64,000 nt of DNA from CAJQHK01 sp038142525 (GCA_038142525.1 JAYQKE010000015.1:496001-560000), one strand, 5' to 3'. Positions 38,065 through 48,636 are shown, numbered from the stretch's first letter. A program made the numbers and translations. The notes: generated by a model not told the origin, from the sequence alone.

Positions 38065-38110
38065 ATACCAAACTTTATCTTAAAAACTATTTTAAAATGA
38101 ATTTTGGTAT
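38065..38110. repeat. Degenerate palindromic repeat after mutM
   Basis: The imperfect arms ATACCAAACTTTATCTTAAA and TTTTAAAATGAATTTTGGTAT form a hairpin just after the mutM stop. It shares the ATACC outer bases and TTTAAA-like inner bases with the palindromes near gpmI, aroC and comM, but is too diverged to be certain. Confidence 0.45.
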
Positions 38111-38121
38111 AATTTTTCCCA

Positions 38122-38147
38122 ATAAAAAAGGGAGGCTTTCGCCTCCC
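38122..38147 (-). terminator. Rho-independent terminator of pal
   Basis: On the minus strand the hairpin GGGAGGC-GAAA-GCCTCCC (38147-38130) is followed by six T. It lies 29 bases beyond the pal stop. The plus strand lacks a T-run after the stem, so it mainly serves pal. Confidence 0.88.
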
Positions 38148-38175
38148 CCTGTCAGTAGTTGTAATTGAATATAGT

Positions 38176-38691
38176 TTATTCAACTGGAACTGTTACAGCT
38201 CTTCTATTCTTTGACCAAATAGCTTCACCATTACCGATTAATGCTGGTCTTTCTTTGCCATAACTAACAGTTTTAATTCTATCGGCAACAATCCCTTTGG
38301 AAATTAAATAATCTCTAGAAGCATTAGCTCTTTTTTCACCAAGAGCAATATTATATTCTCTAGTACCTCTTTCATCACAGTGACCTTCAATGATGATATT
38401 GATATCAGATTCAGATTTTAACCATTCTGCTTGACCATCTAAAACTGCTTTTGCTGTATTATTTAGATCAAAACTATTTAAAGCAAAAAATACTCTATCT
38501 TCAACTTCAACCTTTTCAGCAATTTCAGTTGAAACTTCTTTATTCATCTCCATAGCTTCCTCCTCGCTATCTACTGTTTGATATTGTTCTTTTTCTTGAT
38601 TTTCTTCAACAGCTAAATCTATTGATTTTTTTTGTGATACACAAGAAGCAATTAAGAATATTAAAGCTAAAGATGATAATTTTTTAAGCAT
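38176..38691 (-). CDS. pal: Peptidoglycan-associated lipoprotein
   Basis: Pal anchors the outer membrane to peptidoglycan as part of Tol-Pal. The 171 residues have a lipoprotein signal (LALIFLIASC, lipid Cys at 17) and an acidic linker. The C-terminal OmpA-like domain has VFFALNSFDLNNTAKAVLDG, IIIEGHCDERGTREYNIALG (peptidoglycan-binding loop), EKRANASRDYLISKGI and SKNRRAV. It is complete and has a strong terminator. Divergent from ilvD. Confidence 0.95.
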   Translation of the reverse strand: MLKKLSSLALIFLIASCVSQKKSIDLAVEENQEKEQYQTVDSEEEAMEMNKEVSTEIAEKVEVEDRVFFALNSFDLNNTAKAVLDGQAEWLKSESDINIIIEGHCDERGTREYNIALGEKRANASRDYLISKGIVADRIKTVSYGKERPALIGNGEAIWSKNRRAVTVPVE

Positions 38692-38850
38692 AATTATGGA
38701 TATTTATTCGTTATATGGATATACCTTTAACCCAAGTTAAATTAGCAATATTACTTTGTCAAGAATTTAATTACTAATAAGATTTATTTTACAAAATAAA
38801 TTTATTATTTTATCCTTCCAAAAAATATTTCAAACTTATTCAGTTAAATT

Positions 38851-40593
38851 ATGTCTTTTGATAAATCTAAATTACCCTCTCGCTATGTAACTAATTCTCA
38901 TGGTTGTGAAGCCAGAAAAACCATGATGTATAATATTAAAACTGATCTTTATCCAGAAGGTTTGAAAGAGGAGGATTTGCAAAAGCCTTTAGTTGCAGTT
39001 GCAACTTCTTGGAATGAATCTGCACCATGTAATATTAATTTGAGGGAGCAAGCTCAGCCGGCAAAAAAATCTGTGAAAGATTTTGGTGGCACGCCAAGAG
39101 AATTTACTACAATCACTGTAACTGACGGAATTGCTAATGGCCATGAAGGTATGAAATCATCCTTGGTTTCACGAGAAGTAATTGCTGATTCAGTTGAATT
39201 AACCATGAGAGGTCATTGTTATGATGCTTTGGTAACCTTTGCTGGTTGTGATAAATCTTTGCCTGGCATGATGATGGCCATGTGTCGTTTGAATGTACCT
39301 TCTATCTTTGTTTATGGTGGTTCTATCATGCCTGGTAGATTTAAGGAAAAGGATGTTACAATAGTTGATGTTTTTGAGGCGGTTGGTCAGTTTGACACGG
39401 GAAAAATTTCTAAAGATGATTTAATGTCTTTAGCTAAAGTTGCTTGCCCAACGGCAGGTGCTTGTGGCGGACAATTTACAGCTAATACTATGGCTTGCGT
39501 TAGTGAGGCTATTGGCCTTGCATTACCAAGTTCTTCTGGTGCACCAGCAATTTACGAGGAAAGAAATGATATTGCTTATGCGGCTGGGAAAGCGGTAATG
39601 AATTTATTGAAAAAAAATATTAGACCAAGAGATATTGTAACTAAAAAATCACTTGAAAATGTTTGCCGCCATTGTTGTTGCAACTGGTGGTTCAACCAAT
39701 GCCGCTTTACATTTGCCAGCAATTGCCAATGAATGTGGCATAGATTTTGATATTTTTGATATTGGGAAAATTTTTAAGAAAACTCCTTATATTGCCGATA
39801 TGAAGCCTGGTGGAAAATATGTCGCTAAGGATCTTTTTGAAGCTGGCGGAGTTAAAATGATTTTGAAAGTTTTGTTGGATGAGGGATATATTCATGGTGA
39901 TATTATGACCGTTACTGGTAAAACTTTGGCGGAAAATTTAGAAAATATTAAATTCAATCCAGATCAAAAAGTGGTTTATCATCCTAAAACCCCGCTTTCT
40001 CCAACTGGTGGCGTGGTAACTTTAAAAGGTAATTTGGCTGAGGATGGGGCTATTGTTAAAATCTCTGGTATGAAAGAGGAGCAATTGATTTTTACTGGTG
40101 TAGCGAGATGTTTTGATAGTGAGGAAGAATGTTTTAAAGCGGTTGAGGAGAAGAAATATCAGGAGGGTGATGTTTTAGTGATTCGTTATGAAGGTCCAAA
40201 AGGAGGTCCTGGAATGAGAGAGATGCTCGCAACTACTGCGGCAATTTATGGTCAAGGAATGGGTGATAAGGTGGCGCTGATTACGGATGGTAGATTTTCT
40301 GGTGGCACAAGAGGATTTTGCGTTGGTCATGTTAGCCCAGAAGCGCAATGGGTGGTGTGATTGCAATTTTAAAGGATGGTGACAAAATTACTATTGATGC
40401 TATTAATGGAAAAATTGCAGTTGATTTAAAAGAGGAAGAAATAGCAAAAAGGCAAAAGAATTTAAAAATGCCAGATAATGGTCATGCTAGTGGTGTGCTT
40501 TATCGCTATAGTCAAAATGTTGGTAGCGCTAGATATGGCGCAGTGACTCACCCAGGTGCCAAGGTTGAGAAGAAATGTTATGCTGATATTTGA
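38851..40593 (+). CDS. ilvD: Dihydroxy-acid dehydratase (two frameshifts)
   Basis: IlvD is the Fe-S enzyme for the third common step of Val, Leu and Ile synthesis. Three frames join to about 580 residues: 38851-39660 (FAGCDKSLPGMMMAMCRLNV, ACPTAGACGGQFTANTMACV), 39655-40350 (ATGGSTNAALHLPAIANECG, GRFSGGTRGFCVGHVSPEA) and 40348-40593 (AMGGVIAILKDGDKITIDAI, then VGSARYGAVTHPGAKVEKK). Each break is explained by one missing base (near 39661 and 40349). Cluster cysteines and the ELTMRGH region are intact, so the gene is probably functional. Confidence 0.93.
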
Positions 40594-40657
40594 TATGAGG
40601 CTATATTATTTTGTTAAAATTTGGTATTTAATTTATTATTAATTTAAATAAAAAGAT

Positions 40658-41802
40658 ATGTTTTTTAATGGCAGTGATTATGGTGATGGTGAAGTTGCAG
40701 AAGAGGAATATCCAGTAGCTGAACCCCACAAACCATATGATCTTAAAAGTGAAGGGAGTGGTGATGGAGAAAGTCATGGTGGTTCAGGTGGTAGGTACAG
40801 GAGGGGGATCGTGACCATCGTAAATGGGGTACGAGTCCAGTACCTCGAGGAAGAAGTGGTGCAAGTGATCCTGTTGCTCCAAAACCTCCCACCCTTCCTG
40901 CTGAAGAGCCAAAAGTAGAGGGAGAGGTTTCAGAAGTTTATGGTATTCAGTTTCAAGAGCAAAAAGGCGGCACTATTAAAGTTATAGGCATAAGAAAACC
41001 TGTTATAGATGGTTTAAGGAATTTAGAGATTGGTCAAAAATTACCTCAACGAGAATATGGATTTAATGAGGTTAATAAAGATGAAGATTTAATCTATTAT
41101 TTTAATAAAGTTTTTCAACATAATGAGATAAAGAATGAAGAATCTTTAAAAGAGTTCTTGGGTGGAGAAAAAGGGGTCGAATCATGTAAAGAAGCTGTAA
41201 GAAGTTATGATTTTTGTGAAACAATAAAAAAAATTAAAGAAAAAGATGAGTTTCATAGTTATATCAAAGAATTTGCTGGAACTTTAAGAGCAAAAATGTT
41301 TTATTTTGAAGATATGTCAGATGTCATAACTTCTATTAATAAGATTGAAGATAGTTTTGAGGAATGGAGAGCGCTATTAAAAAAAAATGAATTAGGTGAA
41401 GAGGATGCTTTAATTCCTATTGCTTATGTTGCAGTGGCTGGGATGCCTGAAGCTGCATTGGCTGGTGCCGAGATAGCTTTTATTATGATGCCAGGTGCGT
41501 TGATCACTCTTTCTGCTGCTGTTTTTATTGGTGGCACTGTTTATCTTATTAATGAATATTTAACTGCTGAAGAAGTAGAAAATAAAAGCAAAGAGGATGT
41601 AAAAGAAACACTTCAATCTATAACAAATAAATTAGAAGGAAAAGATAATAGTGGAGAAATTGATCCAGCTCTTGCCTCCGCGGCAAAAACGGCTAGATTA
41701 CAAGGGTTAACCGATGGTTTGAGAGGTGCATCTGTAGGTGATGAAGGCGTACCACCTGAAGTTGACAGAGCGCCTGAGAATGATGTAGGTAGTAGATTTT
41801 AA
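40658..41802 (+). CDS. Unrecognised protein with hydrophobic hairpin (frameshifted)
   Basis: Two frames join near 40795 in a G-rich stretch to give about 380 residues. The first 45 residues are acidic and Gly-rich (DYGDGEVAEEEYPVAEPHKP, then SGDGESHGGSGG) with no signal peptide. A Pro-rich linker follows (DPVAPKPPTLPAEEPKVE). The middle is charged and helical. A hydrophobic pair of segments (ALIPIAYVAVAGMPEAALAG and IAFIMMPGALITLSAAVFIG) lies about 100 residues from the end. The tail is Ala/Gly-rich and acidic. I recognise no family. A role as membrane-inserting secreted effector is possible but unsupported. Confidence 0.6.
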
Positions 41803-41822
41803 TATAGCTCAATTTATTAACT

Positions 41823-42875
41823 ATGTCATACCATTTTAAACTTTTGGATTTTGATTTTAATTTACCACCAGAATTAATTGCTAATAAGCCTGTTTTTCCT
41901 AGAGATAATTCAAAAATATTAATTCATCAAGATGAAGATATTTCTGAAGATAGGGTAAAAAATCTTGATCAATTTTTAGAGAAAGGTGATATTTTAGTTT
42001 TAAATGATAGTAAGGTTTTAAAGGCAAAAATTTTAGGATATAATAAAAATGGTGCTAAAATTAATATTAATTTACATCAAGAAATTTCAGATGGAGTTTG
42101 GCAGGTTTTTGCTAAGCCAGCAAAAAAATTAAATATCGGGGATCAATTTATAGTGTCTGAAGATTTTTTTGCTGAAATTATTGATAAGAATTCTGATGGA
42201 ATATTAACTTTAAATTTTAATATTAAGAGCTCTGATTTTTTTCATAAATTAGAAAAATATGGGCAAATGCCTCTGCCACCTTATATTAAAGAGCAGGATG
42301 AAAATGCAGATGATAATTATCAGACAATCTATGCTAAAAAATTAGGATCGGTAGCAGCGCCAACTGCTGGTTTACATTTCACTGAAGAGTTAATAGAAAA
42401 AATTAAGAAAAAAGGAATTAAAATAGTTTTTGTTACTCTAAATGTTGGGGCGGGAACTTTTTTACCAGTAAAATCAGAGATAATTCAGGATCATAAAATG
42501 CATCAGGAATTTTTTGAGATTAATCCAGATGTTTGTGATATTATTAATAAAGCTAAAGAAAGTGGTAATAGAATTGTTGCAGTCGGTACAACTAGTATGA
42601 GGGTTTTAGAGTCTGCTGCTGATGAAAATGGTTTTTTAGTGCCAAAAATTGAAAATACTGATATTTTTATTTATCCGGGATATAAATTTAAAATCGTTGA
42701 TATTTTAATGACTAATTTTCATTTACCAAAATCAACACTTTTTATGTTAGTTTCGGCTTTTATTGGGTTTGATAATGCTAAAAAATTATATCAATTGGCC
42801 ATAGATAAAAAATATCGCTTTTATTCTTATGGCGATTGCTGTCTTTTATATAAAAAACTCCCACCAAAATTGTAA
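41823..42875 (+). CDS. queA: S-adenosylmethionine:tRNA ribosyltransferase-isomerase
   Basis: QueA transfers and isomerises the ribosyl part of SAM onto preQ1 in tRNA to make epoxyqueuosine. The 350 residues are complete: FDFNLPPELIANKPVFPRDN at the N-terminus, DILVLNDSKVLKAKILG, YGQMPLPPYIKEQDENADDN, GSVAAPTAGLHFTEELIEKI, HKMHQEFFEI, GTTSMRVLESAA, and LMTNFHLPKSTLFMLVSAFI. It lies 20 bases after the unrecognised gene and before pdxJ. Confidence 0.96.
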   Translation: MSYHFKLLDFDFNLPPELIANKPVFPRDNSKILIHQDEDISEDRVKNLDQFLEKGDILVLNDSKVLKAKILGYNKNGAKININLHQEISDGVWQVFAKPAKKLNIGDQFIVSEDFFAEIIDKNSDGILTLNFNIKSSDFFHKLEKYGQMPLPPYIKEQDENADDNYQTIYAKKLGSVAAPTAGLHFTEELIEKIKKKGIKIVFVTLNVGAGTFLPVKSEIIQDHKMHQEFFEINPDVCDIINKAKESGNRIVAVGTTSMRVLESAADENGFLVPKIENTDIFIYPGYKFKIVDILMTNFHLPKSTLFMLVSAFIGFDNAKKLYQLAIDKKYRFYSYGDCCLLYKKLPPKL

Positions 42876-42916
42876 AGCAACTTTGACTCCTTCTTAAGAG
42901 AAGTTTAATTAGATTA

Positions 42917-43651
42917 ATGATGAAGAAAATAAATATTAATATCGATCATGTAGCAACGTTACGAAATGCTAGGGGAGGAAAATTTCCTGATCCATTACAA
43001 GCAGCAAAGATTATTGAAAAAACAGAAGCCAATGGCATAACAATTCATTTAAGAGAAGATAGAAGACATATTAGAGATAAAGATGTTTTTAATATTAAAA
43101 AAAATATTTCATTACCTCTAAATTTTGAGATGGCAGCAACTGATGAAATGTTAGAAATTGCTTTGAAAGTAAAGCCGAAATCAGTTTGTATTGTACCAGA
43201 AAAAAGGGAGGAGGTTACTACTGAAGGAGGTTTGGATGTTATTAAAAATAGCAAAAAATTACAAGAAATCACAGAAAAATTACAAAAAAATAATATTTTA
43301 GTTTCTCTTTTTATTGAGCCAGATCAAAGGCAAATGTTGGAATGTAAAAAAATTGCTGTTGATATTGTTGAAATTCATACTGGTAAATATTGCAATTTGG
43401 CTGAGGAGTTTGGAATTAATAATGAAAAAACTATAGAGGAATTTAGAAAAATAGCTGATATTGCCAAAAAATCTGTAGAACTTGATTTAGAATGTCATGC
43501 TGGTCATGGTATTAATTTTGAAACCATAATTGAAATTAATAAAATTCCAGAAATTGAGATTTTACATATTGGACATTTTGCTATATCAAAAGCAGTGTTT
43601 TTAGGCTTGGAAGAGGTGGTTGATAGGTTGTCTGAGTTGGTGAGGCTTTGA
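42917..43651 (+). CDS. pdxJ: Pyridoxine 5'-phosphate synthase
   Basis: PdxJ condenses 3-amino-2-oxopropyl phosphate and deoxyxylulose 5-phosphate in the DXP-dependent vitamin B6 route. The 244 residues show INIDHVATLRNARGGKFPDP, ITIHLREDRRHIRDKDVFNI, FEMAATDEMLEIALKVKP, VCIVPEKREEVTTEGGLDV, VSLFIEPDQRQ, VEIHTGKYCNLAEE, LECHAGHGINFETI and ILHIGHFAISKAVFLGLEE. A hairpin overlaps its stop codon. Confidence 0.96.
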   Translation: MMKKININIDHVATLRNARGGKFPDPLQAAKIIEKTEANGITIHLREDRRHIRDKDVFNIKKNISLPLNFEMAATDEMLEIALKVKPKSVCIVPEKREEVTTEGGLDVIKNSKKLQEITEKLQKNNILVSLFIEPDQRQMLECKKIAVDIVEIHTGKYCNLAEEFGINNEKTIEEFRKIADIAKKSVELDLECHAGHGINFETIIEINKIPEIEILHIGHFAISKAVFLGLEEVVDRLSELVRL

Positions 43652-43666
43652 TTTTAACCTCACCAA
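43637..43666. terminator. Hairpin between convergent pdxJ and ilvC
   Basis: The inverted repeat TTGGTGAGG / CCTCACCAA encloses an AT-rich loop and covers the pdxJ stop codon. There is only a short A/T tract on either side, so it is a weaker terminator candidate for both genes. Confidence 0.55.
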
Positions 43667-43678
43667 AATGAATGAAAA

Positions 43679-44699
43679 TTAGTTGGATTTTTTATCAACC
43701 AATTTACCTTTACCGATCCAAGGCATCATGGTGCGAAGTTTTTCACCAACTTCTTCAATTTGGTGTTTTTTAGCTTCCTCACGCATTTGGTTAAAGTTTT
43801 TATTACCAGATTTTACTTCTTTCATAAAATCTTCAACAAATTTACCAGATTGAATTTCGGTTAAAACTTGCTTCATTCTCTCCTTAGATTTTTCATCAAC
43901 AACTTTTGGTCCAGATATAAAATCACCATATTCCGCAGTATTAGAAATTGAATAACGCATATTAGCAATGCCACCTTCATAAAGAAGATCGACAATTAAT
44001 TTCATTTCATGTAAACATTCAAAATAAGCCATTTCTGGAGCATAGCCGGCCTCAACCAAAACCTCAAAACCATTTTTGATTAAAGAAGTAACGCCGCCAC
44101 ATAAAACAGCTTGTTCACCAAAAAGATCAGTTTCGCATTCTTCCTTAAAACTAGTTTTAATAATTCCTGATCTACCACCACCAATAGCTGAAGCATAAGA
44201 AAGTGCAGTTTCTAGGGCTTTTCCTGAAACATCTTGAGCTATTGCAACTAAGCATGGAACGCCACCTTTTTTAGCATATTCACCCCTAACTGTATGGCCA
44301 GGTCCTTTTGGAGCAATCATTACTACATCAAGATCGGCACGAGGCTTAATCAAATTAAAATGGATATTTAAACCATGAGCAAAAGCTAGAATAGCACCTT
44401 CTTTAAGATTATCCTTTAATTCATTATTATAAATATCAGCTTGAAATTCATCTGGAGCTAAAATCATAATTAGATCTGCCCATTTAGCAAAGATCTGCAT
44501 TAGTTAAAACTTCAAAACCAGCATTTTGTGCTTTAGGAATTGACTGAGAACCATCTTTGAGAGCAATTTTAACTTCTGCAACTCCACTATCGCGTAGATT
44601 TTGAGCGTGAGCGTGAGCTTGACTACCATAACCAATGATAGCAACTTTTTTAGATTTAATAATGTTTAAATCAGCGTCTTTATCGTAATAGATTTTCAT
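43679..44699 (-). CDS. ilvC: Ketol-acid reductoisomerase (frameshifted)
   Basis: IlvC catalyses the NADPH-dependent alkyl shift and reduction in branched-chain amino acid synthesis. The frame from ATG 44699 has the Rossmann motif KVAIIGYGSQAHAHAQNLRD. It breaks near 44495 (one extra base in GATCTTTGC) and continues AKWADLIMILAPDEFQADIY, LAFAHGLNIHF, MIAPKGPGHTVRGEY, DLFGEQAVLCGG and ANMRYSISNTAEYGDF. Total length is about 340, as for class I enzymes. The start codon abuts the dapA stop. Together with ilvD it supports BCAA synthesis. Confidence 0.93.
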
Positions 44700-45571
44700 T
44701 TATATAATATTTAATTTAGTTAATTCCTCTTTTAAAGATTTTTGTAATTCTGGGCTAGGTGATGACAGGGGTAGTCTAATTTCATCACTACAAATTCCAG
44801 CTAAATAACAAGCATATTTTATAGGGATTGGATTTGTATTTGTAAATAATAATTTATTTAGATTTACCAAATCATTTTGAATTTGCATGGCGCGATCAAA
44901 ATCACCCGCATTACATAATTTTTGCATGGAAGAGCATAAATTAGGAGCAATATTAGCAGTAACAGAGATAATACCATTGCCACCTAATTTATTAAATTCT
45001 ACCATGGCAGGATCTTCACCAGAAAGAATGGAAAAATCTTTTTTAACCATTTTTCTTAAATTTTCTACTCTAGATAAATCGCCAGTAGCATCTTTAACTC
45101 CAGTAATATTTTTTAATTCAGATAATTTAGCAATTTCTGTATCAGAAATATCGATAATTGTTCTTGATGGTACATTATAGATAATGATTGGTATATCTGA
45201 ATTATCATTAATTGCCTTATAATGTAAATAAATACCTTCCTTTGTTGGTTTGTTGTAATAGGGCACCACTATTAAAGTTGCATCAGCTTTATGATCTGAA
45301 GCTTTTTTGTTAAAGAAATTGCTTCTCTAGTACAGTTTGATCCAGTTCCAGCAATAATTTTTATTCTACCTTTAGCAACATTAATCGCTAATTTAATAAG
45401 ATGATTATGTTCATCATGACTTAATGTTGGCGATTCTCCAGTGGTACCGCAAGGTACAATACCATCAGCGCCGCCAGCAATTTGTTTTTCAATTAGATTG
45501 GCAAAAGAATTTTCATCAATTTTACCATTTTTAAATGGTGTAATTATAGCTGTAAATAGACCTTTGAGCAT
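44700..45571 (-). CDS. dapA: 4-hydroxy-tetrahydrodipicolinate synthase (frameshifted)
   Basis: DapA condenses pyruvate with aspartate semialdehyde, the first step toward diaminopimelate and lysine. The N-terminal frame (45571-45272) shows LFTAIITPFKNGKIDENSFA, VPCGTTGESPTLSHDEHN and IIAGTGSNCTREAI. After a one-base break near 45285 the rest reads VVPYYNKPTKEGIYLHYKAI, IIIYNVPSRT (catalytic Tyr) and ITGVKDATGDLSRVE (Schiff-base Lys), then GGNGIISVTANIAP. Total is about 290 residues. The product feeds peptidoglycan, consistent with ddl and pal. Confidence 0.94.
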
Positions 45572-45600
45572 TGAAAAATATTAAGAAATTTAAAATAATT

Positions 45601-45645
45601 AAGACCTTTGCATAATTGCTATTATTTCAGCTAGGCAAAGATCTT
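45601..45645. repeat. Small inverted repeat with ISe-type end
   Basis: AAGACCTTTGC and its near-exact complement GCAAAGATCTT enclose about 23 bases. AAGACCTTTGCATAA is also the terminal sequence of ISe (complement at 31986-32000). It may be a tiny MITE or the scar of an ISe-like insertion upstream of dapA. Confidence 0.6.
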
Positions 45646-45682
45646 ATGATAATATTTCTGTAGAATTTATTGTAAAGAGTTA

Positions 45683-45711
45683 TTGACAGTAAAAAGATAT
45701 AGTGCTATACC
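45683..45711 (+). promoter_or_regulatory. Sigma-70-type promoter of uvrA
   Basis: TTGACA (45683-45688) and TATACC (45706-45711) are separated by 17 bases, 70 bases upstream of the uvrA ATG. This is a near-consensus promoter for this AT-rich genome. No LexA box was recognised nearby. Confidence 0.7.
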
Positions 45712-45780
45712 TGTTTTAGGGGTAAATTTTATCTTAATACCAGCTCCCATCTTTAATACAAATCAATCAAACTAAGTTTA

Positions 45781-48636
45781 ATGGAAGAAAAATCAATTAA
45801 AGTTGTTAATGCTAAGGAGCATAATCTTAAAAATGTTTCAATAGATATTCCAAAAAATCAATTGGTTGTAGTGACCGGTCTTAGTGGATCCGGTAAATCT
45901 TCATTGATATTTGATACAATTTTTTCTGAAGCACAAAGAAGATATATTGAAAGCTTATCTGTTTATGCTAGACAATTTTTGAATATGCAAAGCAAGCCAG
46001 ATGTAGAATCAATTTCTGGCCTTTCCCCAGCTATCGCTATTAGTCAAAAAACTACATCTCGAAATCCTCGTTCTACAATTGGAACAGTTACAGAGATTTA
46101 TGATTATATGAGGCTTTTATTTGCTAAAATTGGTGTTCCACACTCTCCTGAAACTGGACTTCCTATTTCTAATCAATCTTCATCTCAAATGGTGGAGCAA
46201 ATTAAGGAATTACCTGATGCTACAAAATTATATATTCTAGCGCCAATTGCTAGGGGTCAAAAAGGGGAATTTAGAAGAGAGATTATTAATATTAAAAAAC
46301 AGGGTTTTGCTAGAATAAAAATTAATGGTAAAATTTATAAGCTAAATGAACCAATCCCAAAATTAGAAAAAACCAAAAAACATGATATTGAAGTTGTGGT
46401 TGATAGAATTGTCATGTCACAAAATTTAGGTAATAGAATTGCTGATTCAGTAGAAACCGCCTTAAAACTTTCTGATGGCTTGATTTTTGTTGAGATTGTA
46501 TCAGTTCCTGATGATTATAAAAAATATAAGAAGAAGGATATAATTACTTTTTCTGAAAAATTCTCTTGCCCTGTTTCTGGCTTTACCATTGCTGAAATTG
46601 AACCAAGATTATTTTCTTTTAATAGTCATTATGGTGCTTGCGAGTCTTGTGATGGCTTGGGTACTGAGTTTTTCTTTTCTGAGGAGTTGGTAGTTCCTGA
46701 TGAAAATTTATCATTACAAGATGGTGCAATTATAGTGTGGCAAGGATCGGAATCAAAGCATTATGGTCAAATATTGGTAGCTCTTGGTGAAAAATATGGC
46801 TTTGCCCTTGACGTTCCCTTTAAAGATTTAAGCGAAGAAGCTAGAAAGATTATTTTTTATGGTATTGAGGGGGAAGTTGAAATGAAATATCAGGATGGTT
46901 TTAGGACTTATAATGTTAAACATCAATTTGAAGGAATTATAAATTATCTGAAATTTCAATATAATGATTCTAGTAATTCTTCTTTAAAAGAGAATATTGC
47001 TAAATATCAGGATTTAACGACCTGCCATGTTTGTAATGGATCAAGATTAAATGAAGAAGCTTTATCGGTGAAGATTAATAATCTTAATATTGCAGAAATG
47101 TCAGAATTTTCTGTTGTTAAGGCTATAGATTGGGTTACTGATCTCAAAAATCATTTAGATGATACGAAAATTAAAATTTCTGAAAGAATAATTCGTGAAA
47201 TTAATAAGAGACTTGGTTTTCTAAAAAATGTTGGTCTGGAATATTTAACTTTAAATAGAAAAGCTGGAACCTTATCTGGCGGTGAGGCTCAAAGAATTCG
47301 TCTTGCTTCGCAAATTGGTTCTGGACTTTCTGGTGTGATTTATGTTTTGGACGAACCTTCAATTGGTTTGCATCAATCTGATAATAATAAATTAATTGCT
47401 ACCCTAAAAAATCTTCGAGATATTGGAAATTCAGTTCTAGTCGTTGAGCATGATGAGGATATGATGAGAGAGTCAGATTATTTGATTGATGTTGGTCCAG
47501 GTGCTGGTACTCATGGTGGTAAAATTATTGCTAAAGGTACACCAGAGGAGGTGATTAACGATGATAATAGTATTACGGGTTTATATCTGAGTGGTAAAAA
47601 AGAAATTCCAATTCCAAAAAATAGAAGAACGGTTAGTCAAAAATATATGATCACTATTAAGGATTGTGTAGCTAATAATTTAAAAAATATTACTGCAAAA
47701 TTTCCTTTAGGTGTTTTTTGTTCAGTTAGTGGTATTTCTGGTGGCGGTAAATCAAGCCTCGTTATTCATACCTTATATAAAGCCTTAAATCGGTTAGTGA
47801 ATAATTCAAAATCTTTGCCTGGACCCTATAAATCAATTGAGGGTTTTGCTTATATTGATAAAATCATTCAAATTGATCAATCTTCAATTGGCAGAACTCC
47901 AAGATCAAATCCTTGTACCTATATTAGTGCTTTTACACCAATTAGAGAATTTTTTACTAATTTACCAGAGGCAAGAGCTAGAGGATATAAATCTGGTAGA
48001 TTTTCTTTTAATGTTAAGGGTGGAAGATGTGAAAATTGTCAAGGTGATGGTCTGATAAAAATTGAGATGCATTTTTTACCAGATATTTATGTTACTTGCG
48101 ATGTTTGTAAGGGGCATCGTTACAATAAGGAAACTTTAGAAATTAAATATAAGGACAAAACTATTGCAGATATTTTGGAAATGACAGCTGAAGAAGCTAG
48201 AGCTTTCTTTAAAACTATGCCTCATATTTATGATAAATTTAAAGCTCTTTGTGATGTTGGTTTGAATTATATTAAAATTGGTCAATCAGCAACGACTTTA
48301 TCTGGCGGTGAAGCTCAGAGGATTAAGCTGGCTAAGGAACTTAGTAAAAAAGCTACTGGTAAAACATTATATATTTTAGACGAGCCAACTACTGGTTTGC
48401 ATTTTGAAGATATTAATAAATTATTAAAATCTCTTCATAAATTAGTTGATAATGGTAATAGTATCATTGTTATTGAGCATAATTTAGATATTATTAAAAC
48501 TTCAGATTGGGTTATTGATATCGGTCCTTGTGGTGGTGAAAAAGGTGGTTATATTGTAGCAGAAGGAAGGCCGGAAGATGTAGCTAATAATCCTAAATCA
48601 GTTACAGGAGAATTCTTAAAAAAAATGTTAAAATAA
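45781..48636 (+). CDS. uvrA: Excinuclease ABC subunit A
   Basis: UvrA is the damage-sensing ATPase of nucleotide excision repair. The 951 residues are full length and unbroken. The Walker A sites are VTGLSGSGKSSLIFDTIFSE (about 32-51) and VSGISGGGKSSLVIHTLY (about 650). The ABC signatures are TLSGGEAQRIRLASQIGSGL and TLSGGEAQRIKLAKELSKKA, with Walker B VIYVLDEPSIGLH and LYILDEPTTGLH. Zinc-finger cysteines include YGACESCDGLGTE, TCHVCNGSRLNEE, RCENCQGDGL and VTCDVCKGHRYNKE. An upstream sigma-70-like promoter is visible. Confidence 0.98.
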   Translation: MEEKSIKVVNAKEHNLKNVSIDIPKNQLVVVTGLSGSGKSSLIFDTIFSEAQRRYIESLSVYARQFLNMQSKPDVESISGLSPAIAISQKTTSRNPRSTIGTVTEIYDYMRLLFAKIGVPHSPETGLPISNQSSSQMVEQIKELPDATKLYILAPIARGQKGEFRREIINIKKQGFARIKINGKIYKLNEPIPKLEKTKKHDIEVVVDRIVMSQNLGNRIADSVETALKLSDGLIFVEIVSVPDDYKKYKKKDIITFSEKFSCPVSGFTIAEIEPRLFSFNSHYGACESCDGLGTEFFFSEELVVPDENLSLQDGAIIVWQGSESKHYGQILVALGEKYGFALDVPFKDLSEEARKIIFYGIEGEVEMKYQDGFRTYNVKHQFEGIINYLKFQYNDSSNSSLKENIAKYQDLTTCHVCNGSRLNEEALSVKINNLNIAEMSEFSVVKAIDWVTDLKNHLDDTKIKISERIIREINKRLGFLKNVGLEYLTLNRKAGTLSGGEAQRIRLASQIGSGLSGVIYVLDEPSIGLHQSDNNKLIATLKNLRDIGNSVLVVEHDEDMMRESDYLIDVGPGAGTHGGKIIAKGTPEEVINDDNSITGLYLSGKKEIPIPKNRRTVSQKYMITIKDCVANNLKNITAKFPLGVFCSVSGISGGGKSSLVIHTLYKALNRLVNNSKSLPGPYKSIEGFAYIDKIIQIDQSSIGRTPRSNPCTYISAFTPIREFFTNLPEARARGYKSGRFSFNVKGGRCENCQGDGLIKIEMHFLPDIYVTCDVCKGHRYNKETLEIKYKDKTIADILEMTAEEARAFFKTMPHIYDKFKALCDVGLNYIKIGQSATTLSGGEAQRIKLAKELSKKATGKTLYILDEPTTGLHFEDINKLLKSLHKLVDNGNSIIVIEHNLDIIKTSDWVIDIGPCGGEKGGYIVAEGRPEDVANNPKSVTGEFLKKMLK

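Noticed and set aside
38065..38110. Terminator of mutM
   Set aside because: The hairpin is AT-rich with no clear T-run. It fits the palindromic repeat family better than a terminator.
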